Shown here in pieces: positions 44,870 through 53,323 of a stretch of DNA of 64,000 nucleotides. Made by a program: the position numbers and the translations under genes. This stretch comes from Cumulibacter soli (GTDB lineage: Bacteria; Actinomycetota; Actinomycetes; Mycobacteriales; Antricoccaceae), in NCBI RefSeq assembly GCF_004382795.1, contig NZ_SMSG01000004.1, positions 1-64,000 on the forward strand, read 5' to 3'. The notes under the pieces were generated by a model, which ran no database searches, had not been told where the DNA came from, and saw only the letters and a program-made list of their open reading frames with translations. Positions within the stretch are counted from its first letter, which is position 1. The number at the start of each line of letters is the position of its first letter.

Positions 44870-46453
44870 TTGAGGCATACCAAGAAGATCGTCACCTCGC
44901 TGCTCGCGACGAGCATGCTGCTCGCCGGGTGTGGCGACGCACCCGATAAGAAGAGTGCGAGCGAGGACGCTGCCGAATACCCGGACGCCATCGAACTGCA
45001 GGAGGGATTCGACCCGGACGGTCACTTCGACTACGGCGGAGGTTCGTACGGAGCCAGTTGGGACCCGATCGAAAGCACGACAGGTGGCGATATTGCCTTC
45101 TACCTGCCGGTTTATGACCGACTGTTCCGCATGAATCCAGACACCTCGATCGAGCCGATGCTGGCCACCGGTTACGAAGCTGCCGAGGACGGCAAGTCGA
45201 TGACCATCACGCTGCGCGATGGCGTGAAGTTTTCGGACGGGGCGCCCTTCGACGCCGACGCGGTGAAGTTCAACATCGAGCGGATCATCAGCGAAGACAG
45301 CAAAATCTCCGGCGAGATCCCGATGGTGACCGGGGCCGAGGTGATCGATCCGCTGACCGTAAAACTGAACGTGTCCGGCGAAATGGGTGCCTTGCTGCCC
45401 GGTCTAACCTTCCGCGCCGGCATCATGGTCTCCCCCAAGGCAGTTAAGGCGGGAACCCTCGCTAGCCAGCCCGTGGGAGTCGGCCCGTATGTCGTCACGG
45501 AGGCGGTGCCCGGCGACCACGCCGAGTTCGCTCGTACCGAGGACTACTGGGAACCCGAGGCGCAGAACGTCGCGACGATGACCTACCACTCGATTCTGGA
45601 TGCGCAGACGCGACTCAATGCGCTTCAGACCGGAGAGTTGGACGGAGCGACGCTCGGCCCAGAGCAATACAGCAGCGCTGCCGACATGGATTTGAACGTG
45701 ATCTCAATGCCGGGCACCACATTCACCTACATGATGTTCAACACCGAGTACGAACCGTTCGACGATCCAGCGGTCCGGATCGCGCTCAACTACGCAGTCG
45801 ATCGTGTCGGCATCGCCGACGGGCTGTTCGAGGGCAACTGCACCCCGCAGATCCAGCCGGTGCCCGAGGGCAGCATGGGCTACAGCGAGAAGATCGGGGA
45901 CGGGCTCGAAATTTGGCCCTACGATCCCGAGAAAGCTAAGGAATTGCTCGCTGAGGCTGGGGTCAAGGACGTTTCGATCACCGCCATGTCCACGAACATC
46001 TCGACCTACCAGAAGGTCGCGGAGGTCGTTCAGCAGAACTTGATCGACGTCGGCATCGAGGTAAACCTGTCGGTCGTGCCCAATGAACAGGTGCTCGATC
46101 AGTTCGCGATCTCCAAGACCGCCGAAGCTAACTTCACCGCATACTCGGGTATCCCGGAGCCGAACGCCGTAGTCGCTCGTTACTTGACCCCAGGCGCGGT
46201 CTACAACCCCGGCAATACGACATCGCAGGAGCTGCTGGATCTCGCTTCTAAGGCCGCTACCCCGGTGGACCCCGAGGAGCGGGACGCGCTCTACGAGGAC
46301 TTCATGGACGCGTGGATCGAGGAACCGCCGCACTTCACGCCGATCTGCATGATGCACAATGGCGCCGCATTCAACGACAACGTCTCCGGCGTCAGCGAAC
46401 ACCCGACGGTCGGCGGCACTGACCTGCGTTACGTCGCGGTCGCGCCCGAATAG
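44870..46453 (+). CDS. ABC transporter substrate-binding lipoprotein, family 5 (paralogue 6 of 6)
   Basis: A 527-aa homologue of the five tandem lipoproteins at the left end. It starts at a TTG, with AGGAAG ten bases upstream, 17 bp after the DUF6285 stop, so it is probably in the phosphotransferase operon. The lipobox LAGC gives C21, followed by CGDAPDKK as in the others. The conserved cysteines appear in GNCTPQIQP and ICMMH. It is more divergent than the tandem five (for example STTGGDIAFYLPVYDRL, MNPDTS). Its operon context is the only clue to the substrate: possibly a compound that enters CoA-linked catabolism (inference). Confidence 0.9.
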   Translation: MRHTKKIVTSLLATSMLLAGCGDAPDKKSASEDAAEYPDAIELQEGFDPDGHFDYGGGSYGASWDPIESTTGGDIAFYLPVYDRLFRMNPDTSIEPMLATGYEAAEDGKSMTITLRDGVKFSDGAPFDADAVKFNIERIISEDSKISGEIPMVTGAEVIDPLTVKLNVSGEMGALLPGLTFRAGIMVSPKAVKAGTLASQPVGVGPYVVTEAVPGDHAEFARTEDYWEPEAQNVATMTYHSILDAQTRLNALQTGELDGATLGPEQYSSAADMDLNVISMPGTTFTYMMFNTEYEPFDDPAVRIALNYAVDRVGIADGLFEGNCTPQIQPVPEGSMGYSEKIGDGLEIWPYDPEKAKELLAEAGVKDVSITAMSTNISTYQKVAEVVQQNLIDVGIEVNLSVVPNEQVLDQFAISKTAEANFTAYSGIPEPNAVVARYLTPGAVYNPGNTTSQELLDLASKAATPVDPEERDALYEDFMDAWIEEPPHFTPICMMHNGAAFNDNVSGVSEHPTVGGTDLRYVAVAPE

Positions 46454-46466
46454 CTGATATAACTGC

Positions 46467-46501
46467 CAACGGCCGGCCTCCTAGTGGGAGGCCGGCCGTT
46501 G
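46467..46501. terminator. Intrinsic terminator after paralogue 6
   Basis: A 15-bp perfect stem (CAACGGCCGGCCTCC at 46467-46481 with 46487-46501), five-base loop, followed by TTGTCG. Lies between convergent genes. Confidence 0.78.
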
Positions 46502-46520
46502 TTGTCGTGCGCCCGGAGGC

Positions 46521-46577
46521 TAAGCGAGGGTGCCGGAGGCGAGCCCGACGTTAAGTAAGGCTGCCGGAGGCGAGCCC
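46521..46577. repeat. 31-bp tandem duplication at the end of an acyl-CoA synthetase gene
   Basis: TAAG..AGG.TGCCGGAGGCGAGCCC occurs at 46521-46546 and again at 46552-46577, 31 bp apart, with three mismatches. On the minus strand the upstream copy encodes the synthetase C terminus GLASGSLT and its stop; the second copy lies outside the gene. Confidence 0.7.
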
Positions 46578-48119
46578 ATCGCGCAGATCCCGCTTGAGGA
46601 TCTTGCCGGCAGCGTTGCGCGGCAGTTCATCGATGAACAGCACGCGCCGCGGCTTCTTGTAGCTCGCCAACTGATCGCGACACAAGGCGACGATCGAGTC
46701 AGCATCTGGCTCGGCGCCTGGTACGAGTTGAATCACCGCGACGATGATCTCCCCCCAATTCTCGTCTGGTTGGGCTACTACCGCAGCCTCGGCGACCGAC
46801 GGGTGCTGGTACAGCACTTCCTCGACCTCGCGGCTAGCGACGTTTTCGCCGCCGGTGACGATCACGTCCTTCTTACGGTCAACGATGTACAGGTTGCCTT
46901 CCTCGTCGACCGAGCCGAGATCACCGGTGTGGAACCAACCGTGTGCGAAGTCCTCGTCGGTGACTTCGGGACGATTCCAATAACCGATCATCACCTGCGG
47001 TGCACGCACCACGATCTCGCCCACCTCACCGACCGCGACATCTGCCATCGCCTCATCGACGACGCGCACCGTCCCAAAGGGCATCGTGCGCCCCACCGAG
47101 CTGAGCAGTTTCTCATTGCCATGCAGCGCGCGCTGCAGGCTTTCCCACGGCTGCGACAACACGTTGCCGGCGAGCTCTGTCATCCCGAAGCCGGTGGAGA
47201 ATTCGACGTCGCCAAAGCGTGCCATCGCGCGCTTGAGCACCTCTAGCGGCATAGGTGCGGCGCCGTACGAGATCCGTTGCAGGCTGCTGAGATCGTAGTT
47301 GTCGATCTCGGGGTGCCGCAGCAGCATGTTCAGCATCGTGGGAGCGACCGACGCCTCGGAGATCCGGTGCTTCTCGATGAGCTTGAGAAACTCGACCGGA
47401 TCGTACGTACGCATGAGAACCAGCGTGCGGCCGCACATATGCACCATCGGCACAATGAACCCCGCCACATGGCACATCGGCCAGGGCAGGACGATTGCGC
47501 CTTCTCCGCGCCCCTTCACACTCAGTGAGTTCGCGATCGCCCAGTACAGATTGCGGTGACTGAGCATTGCACCCTTCGGACGCCCCGTCGTACCGCTGGT
47601 GAAGATAATCCAGGCGAGTTCCTCGGCCGTCGTCTGCGGCGGCTCGATCGAGGGCGCCTCGTCGATGAAGGTGCGGTAGTCCAGCACACCGGGAGTCTGC
47701 GGAGCGTCGCCGCCGACAATGACGACAGTGTCATAGCGCTCGATCAGCCCTGCCGCGTCGAGCGCGTCGTAGTACTTGCGCTCCAGGAGGATCACCTTCG
47801 CGCCGGCGTCCTGCGCCAACGCATCCCACTCGCGAGGGATAAGTCGGTGGTTCAGCATGGTCAGCGCCATTCCCGCAGCGGGCACGCCGTAGTAGGCAAA
47901 TACGTACTCGGGGAGGTTCTCGGCGAGGATCGCGATCCGATCGCCCTTGCTCGCGATCGACTGTAGGGCCGAACTCAGCGCGCGCACTTCGTTGTTGAGT
48001 TCGGCGTACGTCCACGCCTGCGACTCGAAGTACATCGCAGGTACCTCAGGGTCGCGAATCGCCGCATTTCTGGTGATATCGCCGAGCGTGAAATCGCTCG
48101 GAAGTACTGATCCGGTCAT
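46551..48119 (-). CDS. Acyl-CoA synthetase, AMP-forming (FadD-like)
   Basis: A 522-aa adenylate-forming enzyme. P-loop-like motif IFTSGTTGRPKGAMLSH near residue 172, STGFGMTELAGN (A5-type) near 315, TGDLGSVDEEGNLYIVDRKKDVIVTGGENV hinge region near 410, and catalytic Lys in PRNAAGKILKRDLR near the C terminus. It converts a carboxylic acid, ATP and CoA to acyl-CoA. A palindromic motif lies directly upstream of the ATG, so the transcript may be leaderless. Chain-length preference cannot be read. Confidence 0.92.
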   Translation of the reverse strand: MTGSVLPSDFTLGDITRNAAIRDPEVPAMYFESQAWTYAELNNEVRALSSALQSIASKGDRIAILAENLPEYVFAYYGVPAAGMALTMLNHRLIPREWDALAQDAGAKVILLERKYYDALDAAGLIERYDTVVIVGGDAPQTPGVLDYRTFIDEAPSIEPPQTTAEELAWIIFTSGTTGRPKGAMLSHRNLYWAIANSLSVKGRGEGAIVLPWPMCHVAGFIVPMVHMCGRTLVLMRTYDPVEFLKLIEKHRISEASVAPTMLNMLLRHPEIDNYDLSSLQRISYGAAPMPLEVLKRAMARFGDVEFSTGFGMTELAGNVLSQPWESLQRALHGNEKLLSSVGRTMPFGTVRVVDEAMADVAVGEVGEIVVRAPQVMIGYWNRPEVTDEDFAHGWFHTGDLGSVDEEGNLYIVDRKKDVIVTGGENVASREVEEVLYQHPSVAEAAVVAQPDENWGEIIVAVIQLVPGAEPDADSIVALCRDQLASYKKPRRVLFIDELPRNAAGKILKRDLRDGLASGSLT

Positions 48120-48121
48120 TG

Positions 48122-48138
48122 ACTGAACGCTAGTTCAG
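48122..48138. promoter_or_regulatory. Lipid-regulon motif between synthetase and enoyl-CoA hydratase
   Basis: ACTGAACGCTAGTTCAG contains perfect six-base arms CTGAAC/GTTCAG around GCTA and is the most symmetric copy of the motif in the window. It sits three bases from the synthetase ATG and 73 bp from the divergent hydratase start. Confidence 0.55.
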
Positions 48139-48210
48139 GATTTACTGTTCGGCAACCGCGAACGACGAGCAAGTCGCGCTCAACGCCGTCAGTAATGGGG
48201 AAGTCTGGGA

Positions 48211-48999
48211 ATGAACGTGGACGACGAGATCAAGTACGAGGTGCGCGATCGCATCGCGATCGTGACCATCAACCGGCCGGCGAAGAAGAACGCCATGACG
48301 TATCAGGCGCTGGCGAAGTTCCGCGCCGGTATTCGGGCAGGCGCAGCGGACGACGACGTGCTCGCGGTGATCGTCACCGGCGCAGGTGGCGCGTTCTGTG
48401 CCGGGACCGACCTGTCAAACCTCAACGACACAGCCCCATCAGAACGCGGCAACAGCACCGCAGAGGAAGAGAACCCGTGGCAGTGGATGGTCGCGAGTTG
48501 CCCGAAGCCCGTCATCGCGGCGATCGACGGACCGGCCGTCGGTATGGGCGCCGACATCGCGACCCAAGCCGACCTGCGGATTGCCAGCACTACCGCACGC
48601 ATCGCGTGGAACTTCGTGCATCGCGGCCTGGTCCCGGATACCGGCGCCGGCTCCTATCTGCTGCCACAACAAGTCGGCTTACCGGCCGCACTTCGGCTGG
48701 TGCTATCCGGCGACTTCATCAACGCCGAAGAAGCGCTTGCCCTGGGCTGGGTGCAGGACGTCGTTTCCTCCGAGGATCTACTCGAGCGCGCGATCGCCGA
48801 GGCCAAACACGTATCCGGCGGATCGCCATTTGCCTCCAGGTTGGCGAAACAACTGATCTACGAGGGTCTCGCGCGTTCGGCAGACGAGCATCTGGTTGAG
48901 CACCGCAAGGCACTCGAGTCATGCTTCGCCTCCGAGGATCACAAGGAAGGTGTGGCCTCGTTCCTCGAGCGTCGGCCGGCGAACTTCACCGGACGCTAG
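48211..48999 (+). CDS. Enoyl-CoA hydratase/isomerase family protein
   Basis: A 262-aa crotonase-fold protein. GAGGAFCAGTDLSNL (oxyanion-hole loop) near residue 62 and AIDGPAVGMGADIATQADLRIAS near 110 give the CoA-binding and oxyanion signature. GLVPDTGAGSYLLPQQVG follows. GGGGAAG precedes the ATG at suitable spacing; starts further upstream in another frame are shadows. It probably hydrates or isomerises an enoyl-CoA in beta-oxidation of the acid activated by the divergent synthetase. Confidence 0.9.
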   Translation: MNVDDEIKYEVRDRIAIVTINRPAKKNAMTYQALAKFRAGIRAGAADDDVLAVIVTGAGGAFCAGTDLSNLNDTAPSERGNSTAEEENPWQWMVASCPKPVIAAIDGPAVGMGADIATQADLRIASTTARIAWNFVHRGLVPDTGAGSYLLPQQVGLPAALRLVLSGDFINAEEALALGWVQDVVSSEDLLERAIAEAKHVSGGSPFASRLAKQLIYEGLARSADEHLVEHRKALESCFASEDHKEGVASFLERRPANFTGR

Positions 49000-49064
49000 T
49001 CGCTCTTTCATGAGCGGCAATCAGGCGTATACCGACGCGCAGTCCGCCGTGCCGCAAGAGGCCG

Positions 49065-50684
49065 CTAGGCCAACCTGGATTCCGCTAGGGCCTTAGCGGT
49101 CTTGTGGTCGGCTTTACCGTTCGGCGCGCGAGGTACGTCATCGACGAACACGACGTGCTTCGGTGCTTTGTAACTGGCCAGTTCGTTCCGGACGAACTGG
49201 CGGATCTCCCCGTCGCTCACATCGGCGCCATCCTCGCGCGCGACCACTGCCGTCACGGCGTTGCCGAACGCATCATCCTCGACCCCGACGACGAGGCAGT
49301 CTCGCACACCGGCGACCCGCTTCACTGCCTCCTCAACCTCCTCGCGGAACACCTTCTCGCCGCCGGTGTTGATGACCTGGCTACCCCGCCCCAGCAGCGT
49401 GATGGTGCCGTCGGCTTCGATCGTTGCCATATCGCCTGGGAAGGCGTACCGCTCGCCGTCAATCTCGCGAAACGTCTCAGCCGTCTTGACCGGATCCTTG
49501 TAGTACCCGATCGGCACCCCACCTGAGGCGGCGAGCAGACCAACCTCACCAGATCCGGGCAGCACCTCGCGTAGGTCCTCGGTAAACACCTTCGTGGCTG
49601 GGTTCGGCACGAAGCGTGCTGTTGCCGTACCACCCTCGCGGGTGGTCACCTGCGTGGCCATCGCGCCTTCACTGGCGTTCATGATGTCGCTGAGCTGCAC
49701 GTTCGGCATCCGGTCCAGCAATTGCTGCTTGACTTCCGATGACCACATCGTACCCGACGAGTAGATGTTGCGCAGGCTGGAGAGGTCATAGCCGCGACCG
49801 TCTACGCCTTCGTCGATCGCCCGAATAATCGGCTTCGAGAGCGCGTCGCCGACGATCGACATCGTGCTCACCCGGTTCGTTTCGATGGCGCGCAGTAGTT
49901 CGTGCGCATCGAGCGAGCGGTTGGTGAGCGTCACGACCGTAGCGCCGAGGGTCTGCGGTAGGAGCGCGCCGTAGGTCAACCCGGTTCCGTGCATCAGCGG
50001 AACGGACGGCAACGTCACGAGCCGCTCCTCCGGCGCGAGCGAGGCCGCGACCTCGGCGAGCTTGTCCAGCGGGGTCTCCGGATCACGCCCGGCTAGACCG
50101 AGCGCCACGCCGGGGAACTTCTCCGCCCACCCGCGACATTCGAACATCACTCCCTTGGGCATCCCCGTCGTACCGCCGGTGTAAAGCAGGAAAATGTCGT
50201 CGGCGGACCGTTCGATTCTCGGCATCGGGTCGTACGCCGCGACAAAACTCTCGTAGTCCACCGCTCCGTCCAGCAGTTCGGTGTCGTCATCTGGCACCTG
50301 GACGAGGAGCTTCGCCTTGCCAATCCGCTCACGTACCGCCTCTACCGTCGATGCCAACGAGGAATGGTAGAAAAGCGCCTCGGCGTCCGAGTTGTCCAGC
50401 AGGTAGAAAAGTTCCGCGTCGCGGTACCGGTAGTTGATATTGACGGGCGTGAATCGGGCCTTGAGGGCGCCGTACTGAGCCTCGAGGTACTGCGGGCCGT
50501 TGTAGAGGAAGAAGGCGACCTTGGATTGCACCTGCAGGCCGGATGCACCGAGCCCGGTGGCGATTTGCGCGGCGCGGCGATCGAAGTCAGACCAGGTCCG
50601 GCTGAGTTCACCGTGCACGAGTGCGGGTCGGTCACCGATAGCGTCGGCCATCGACTCGAAGATATTCGCCAAATGAGATTCCAC
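49065..50684 (-). CDS. Acyl-CoA synthetase, AMP-forming (FadD-like)
   Basis: A 539-aa adenylate-forming enzyme. I chose the GTG at 50684 (VESHLANIFESMADAIGDRPAL), preceded by GGAAGG, rather than an ATG 22 codons upstream. Motifs: LLYTGGTTGMPKGVMFE near residue 165, IMNASEGAMATQ near 335, PGDMATIEADGTITLLGRGSQVINTGGEKV near 415, catalytic Lys in APNGKADHKTAK. The TYGALLPQTLG segment and length fit medium/long-chain or steroid-type synthetases. A copy of the lipid-regulon motif lies 23 bp upstream of the start. Confidence 0.91.
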   Translation of the reverse strand: MESHLANIFESMADAIGDRPALVHGELSRTWSDFDRRAAQIATGLGASGLQVQSKVAFFLYNGPQYLEAQYGALKARFTPVNINYRYRDAELFYLLDNSDAEALFYHSSLASTVEAVRERIGKAKLLVQVPDDDTELLDGAVDYESFVAAYDPMPRIERSADDIFLLYTGGTTGMPKGVMFECRGWAEKFPGVALGLAGRDPETPLDKLAEVAASLAPEERLVTLPSVPLMHGTGLTYGALLPQTLGATVVTLTNRSLDAHELLRAIETNRVSTMSIVGDALSKPIIRAIDEGVDGRGYDLSSLRNIYSSGTMWSSEVKQQLLDRMPNVQLSDIMNASEGAMATQVTTREGGTATARFVPNPATKVFTEDLREVLPGSGEVGLLAASGGVPIGYYKDPVKTAETFREIDGERYAFPGDMATIEADGTITLLGRGSQVINTGGEKVFREEVEEAVKRVAGVRDCLVVGVEDDAFGNAVTAVVAREDGADVSDGEIRQFVRNELASYKAPKHVVFVDDVPRAPNGKADHKTAKALAESRLA

Positions 50685-50706
50685 GCCGACAGCCTTCCGT
50701 CTACCT

Positions 50707-50720
50707 ACTGAACGCCCGCT
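50707..50720 (+). promoter_or_regulatory. Lipid-regulon motif ahead of the second synthetase
   Basis: ACTGAACGCCCGCT lies 23 bp upstream of the GTG start at 50684. Confidence 0.45.
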
Positions 50721-50795
50721 AAAATACCCAGCAGCATACGCGGGGGTCAAGCGACCATCTTCACATCGGTAGGATGGGCGACTAAGTTCATCCTT

Positions 50796-50809
50796 AACGA
50801 GCGCTCAGT
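50796..50809 (-). promoter_or_regulatory. Lipid-regulon motif ahead of the second enoyl-CoA hydratase
   Basis: The minus strand reads ACTGAGCGCTCGTT, with a perfect GAGCGCTC core at 50799-50806, 20 bp upstream of the ATG at 50830. With the copy at 50707-50720 it flanks the divergent promoter region. Confidence 0.5.
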
Positions 50810-50829
50810 CAACGAACGAAGGAGAGCCC

Positions 50830-51585
50830 ATGACCGACATCAACTATGAGGTCATTGACCACGTCGGCGTACTCACGCTGAACCGTCCGGAGGTGCACAA
50901 CGCCCTACGCCACGAGACGTACGACGAACTCACCGAGCTCGTCGCGGGCTGCACCGAACGCGCGCTGATCATCACCGGAGCCGACCCATCATTCTGCGCC
51001 GGTGATGACGTCCGCGCGATCCTCGGCGTGAAAGACAAACCGAAGCTGAACCGCCCCATGACGCCGGCCGCGGGCGCCCTGTTGGCGACCAACGTGCCCG
51101 TCATCGCTGCCGTGAACGGAGCGGCCGTCGGCTGGGGTATGGAACTCGCGCTGTTGGCAGATATGCGCGTCGCGTCCGAGAAAGCCAAGTTCGGCGAACT
51201 GTTCGTCAAGCGCGGACTGGTCAGCGATGTCGCCGGGATTGGCCGCTTGGCGAGCCTGGTCGGCCGCGAGCGCGCGGCCGAACTGCTCTTCACCGGCGAG
51301 ATCATTTCAGCCGAGCGCGCCGCAGAGATCGGCCTCGTCGGTCGCGTCGTACCGCACGATCGGCTACTGGAAAGCGCATTGGAATTGGCGAACAAGATCG
51401 CCGCAAACCCGCCGCTGGCCGTCGCCGCACTCAAGGACGGACTGCGTCGTACGCTCGACCCGAACTGGCACGATCTAGGCTTGTTCGTGCGCGACAACCT
51501 CAACGCGCTGTTCGCCACCGAGGATCACCGCGAGGGCGTGGCTTCGTTCATGGAGAAGCGCGAACCCGTTTTCAAGGGGCGCTAA
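50830..51585 (+). CDS. Enoyl-CoA hydratase/isomerase family protein
   Basis: A 251-aa crotonase-fold protein. GADPSFCAGDDVRAI (oxyanion loop) near residue 58 and AVNGAAVGWGMELALLADMRVASEKAKFGELFVKRGLVSDVAGIGRLASLVG near 95-145 are family blocks. AAGGAGAGCCC precedes the ATG. The C terminus EDHREGVASFMEKREPVFKGR is close to that of the hydratase at 48211-48999, so the two are likely paralogues. Divergent from an acyl-CoA synthetase under shared motifs. Confidence 0.91.
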   Translation: MTDINYEVIDHVGVLTLNRPEVHNALRHETYDELTELVAGCTERALIITGADPSFCAGDDVRAILGVKDKPKLNRPMTPAAGALLATNVPVIAAVNGAAVGWGMELALLADMRVASEKAKFGELFVKRGLVSDVAGIGRLASLVGRERAAELLFTGEIISAERAAEIGLVGRVVPHDRLLESALELANKIAANPPLAVAALKDGLRRTLDPNWHDLGLFVRDNLNALFATEDHREGVASFMEKREPVFKGR

Positions 51586-51630
51586 TCCCCGTGCCAAGGC
51601 ACTGACCTGACCTACGAGGCTGGCGTCCCC

Positions 51631-51707
51631 GCATACACCAGATCCGCGGTGGTTTGCCTGCGCTATCGGAGAGATAGCGCAGGCAACACCACCGCGGATC
51701 CGTATGC
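51631..51707. terminator. Long composite palindrome at a convergent gene end
   Basis: Three nested stems: GCATAC (51631-51636) with GTATGC (51702-51707); GATCCGCGGTGGT (51641-51653) with its complement at 51688-51700; TTGCCTGCGCTATC (51654-51667) with its complement at 51673-51686, separated by one bulged C. The loop is GGAGA. It can fold on both strands and lies between an enoyl-CoA hydratase and an acyl-CoA synthetase gene. Confidence 0.78.
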
Positions 51708-51713
51708 GTGAGG

Positions 51714-53252
51714 CTACTTCGCCGGAACATACCTCTCGCGCAGCTGATGCTTACGCAACTTGCCGGTCTGGGTACGCGGCAGGTCATCCATGAAGTCAAT
51801 GCTGCGCGGCAACTTGTACTTCGCGACCTGCCCGCGCAGGTGCTCCATCAGTTCTTCCACTGTCGCATCGGAAGCCTCGACGCCCGGAGCCAGCTGGACG
51901 ACGGCCTTGACCACCTCACCGAGATCCGGATCAGGAACGCCGATGACTGCAACGTCGAGCACCGACGGGTGCATGGTCAGCGCGTCCTCGATTTCCTGCG
52001 GGTAGATGTTTACCCCGCCGGAAATGATGACGAAACTCTGACGCTCGGCCAAGAACAGGAAACCGTCCTCGTCGACGTAGCCGAGGTCACCGATCGCAGA
52101 CCAATTGTCGTGCTTCGGGTGGCGCGATGACTTCGTCTTCTCGGGATCGTTGAAGTATTCGAACAGCGGCGTCTCCAGCTCGAAGTACACCTTGCCGATC
52201 TCCCCGACGCCGAGTTCGTTGCCCTCGTCATCGCACACGTGCATGACACCGACGGCGGCCTTACCGACCGACCCTGGCTTGGCCAGCCACTGCTCGGAGC
52301 TGATCAGGGTGCTGCCGTTCGACTCCGAACCGGCGTAGTACTCCCAGATGATGGGGCCCCACCAATCGATCATCGCCTGCTTGACGTCCCGGGGGCACGG
52401 CGCCGCAGCGTGAATCACGCACCGCATCGAGGACATGTCGTACTTCGCGCGTACTTCTTCAGGGAGCTTGAGCATCCGCACGAACATCGTCGGGACCCAC
52501 TGCGAGTGCGTGATCTTGTTCTTTTCGATCTGGCGCAGCGCGTCTTCGGCGTCGAACTTCGGCATCACGAACACGGTGCCGCCCCACGCCTGCATCTCGC
52601 CGGAGTAGCGCAGCGGAGCCGCGTGGTACAGCGGCGCCGGCGACAGGTAATGGGTGTCCTCACCGAACTGGAAGATCGGCTGCATCGAGGCCACACCGCC
52701 GCCACCGTCGACCTTGACCGATTCGCCGGACAACGGCAGCCGCACGCCTTTCGGGCACCCCGTCGTGCCCGAGGAGTACAGCATGGTCTTGCCCGAACGA
52801 TCGTCGGCGAGTTCCTTGGCCTCCTGCGCCTCGATGGTCGCATCGTAATCGTCGAAACCGTCGATGGATCCCTTGTAGGCCAGGAACTTCTCGACCTTGG
52901 TATCGGCGCCGATCGAGCTCTTGGCCAGGTCGGAAAGGTCCGCCGAGGCGATCAGCACACGCGCCTGGCAGTCGTCGAGAATGTACGAAACTTCAGCCGG
53001 CAGCAGATGGAAGTTGATCGCGGTCAGGTAGAGCCCAGCGCGCTGCGTTGCCCAGAACACCTCGAAGTGCTGCACGGAGTTCGTCGCCAGCAACGCAACC
53101 GTGTCACCGAACTGCAGGCCCTGCTCCCGGAACCAGTTCGCTAGCTTCAACGACCGATCATCGAGGGTCTTGTAGTCCAGCGATTCGCCGGTGTCGGTCA
53201 TGACGACCGCCAGGCGATCCGGCGCGATTTCGGCCCACTTACCTGGGTACAT
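51714..53252 (-). CDS. Acyl-CoA synthetase, AMP-forming
   Basis: A 512-aa adenylate-forming enzyme starting MYPGKWAEIAPDRLAVV. Motifs: MLYSSGTTGCPKGVRLPLSG near residue 157, IWEYYAGSESNGST near 298, GDLGYVDEDGFLFLAERQSFVIISGGVNIYPQEIE near 395-430, catalytic Lys in LPRTQTGKLRKHQLRERY. The SES/GG features and the hinge wording resemble actinobacterial FadD-type fatty-acid or steroid side-chain synthetases. No convincing copy of the lipid-regulon motif lies upstream. Confidence 0.91.
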   Translation of the reverse strand: MYPGKWAEIAPDRLAVVMTDTGESLDYKTLDDRSLKLANWFREQGLQFGDTVALLATNSVQHFEVFWATQRAGLYLTAINFHLLPAEVSYILDDCQARVLIASADLSDLAKSSIGADTKVEKFLAYKGSIDGFDDYDATIEAQEAKELADDRSGKTMLYSSGTTGCPKGVRLPLSGESVKVDGGGGVASMQPIFQFGEDTHYLSPAPLYHAAPLRYSGEMQAWGGTVFVMPKFDAEDALRQIEKNKITHSQWVPTMFVRMLKLPEEVRAKYDMSSMRCVIHAAAPCPRDVKQAMIDWWGPIIWEYYAGSESNGSTLISSEQWLAKPGSVGKAAVGVMHVCDDEGNELGVGEIGKVYFELETPLFEYFNDPEKTKSSRHPKHDNWSAIGDLGYVDEDGFLFLAERQSFVIISGGVNIYPQEIEDALTMHPSVLDVAVIGVPDPDLGEVVKAVVQLAPGVEASDATVEELMEHLRGQVAKYKLPRSIDFMDDLPRTQTGKLRKHQLRERYVPAK

Positions 53253-53323
53253 CTATTACCTCCGCGTTGTGATGTGCAAGAACGACAGTACGACGAACCC
53301 GAGTGGTGAGCCTGCCGACGGCA

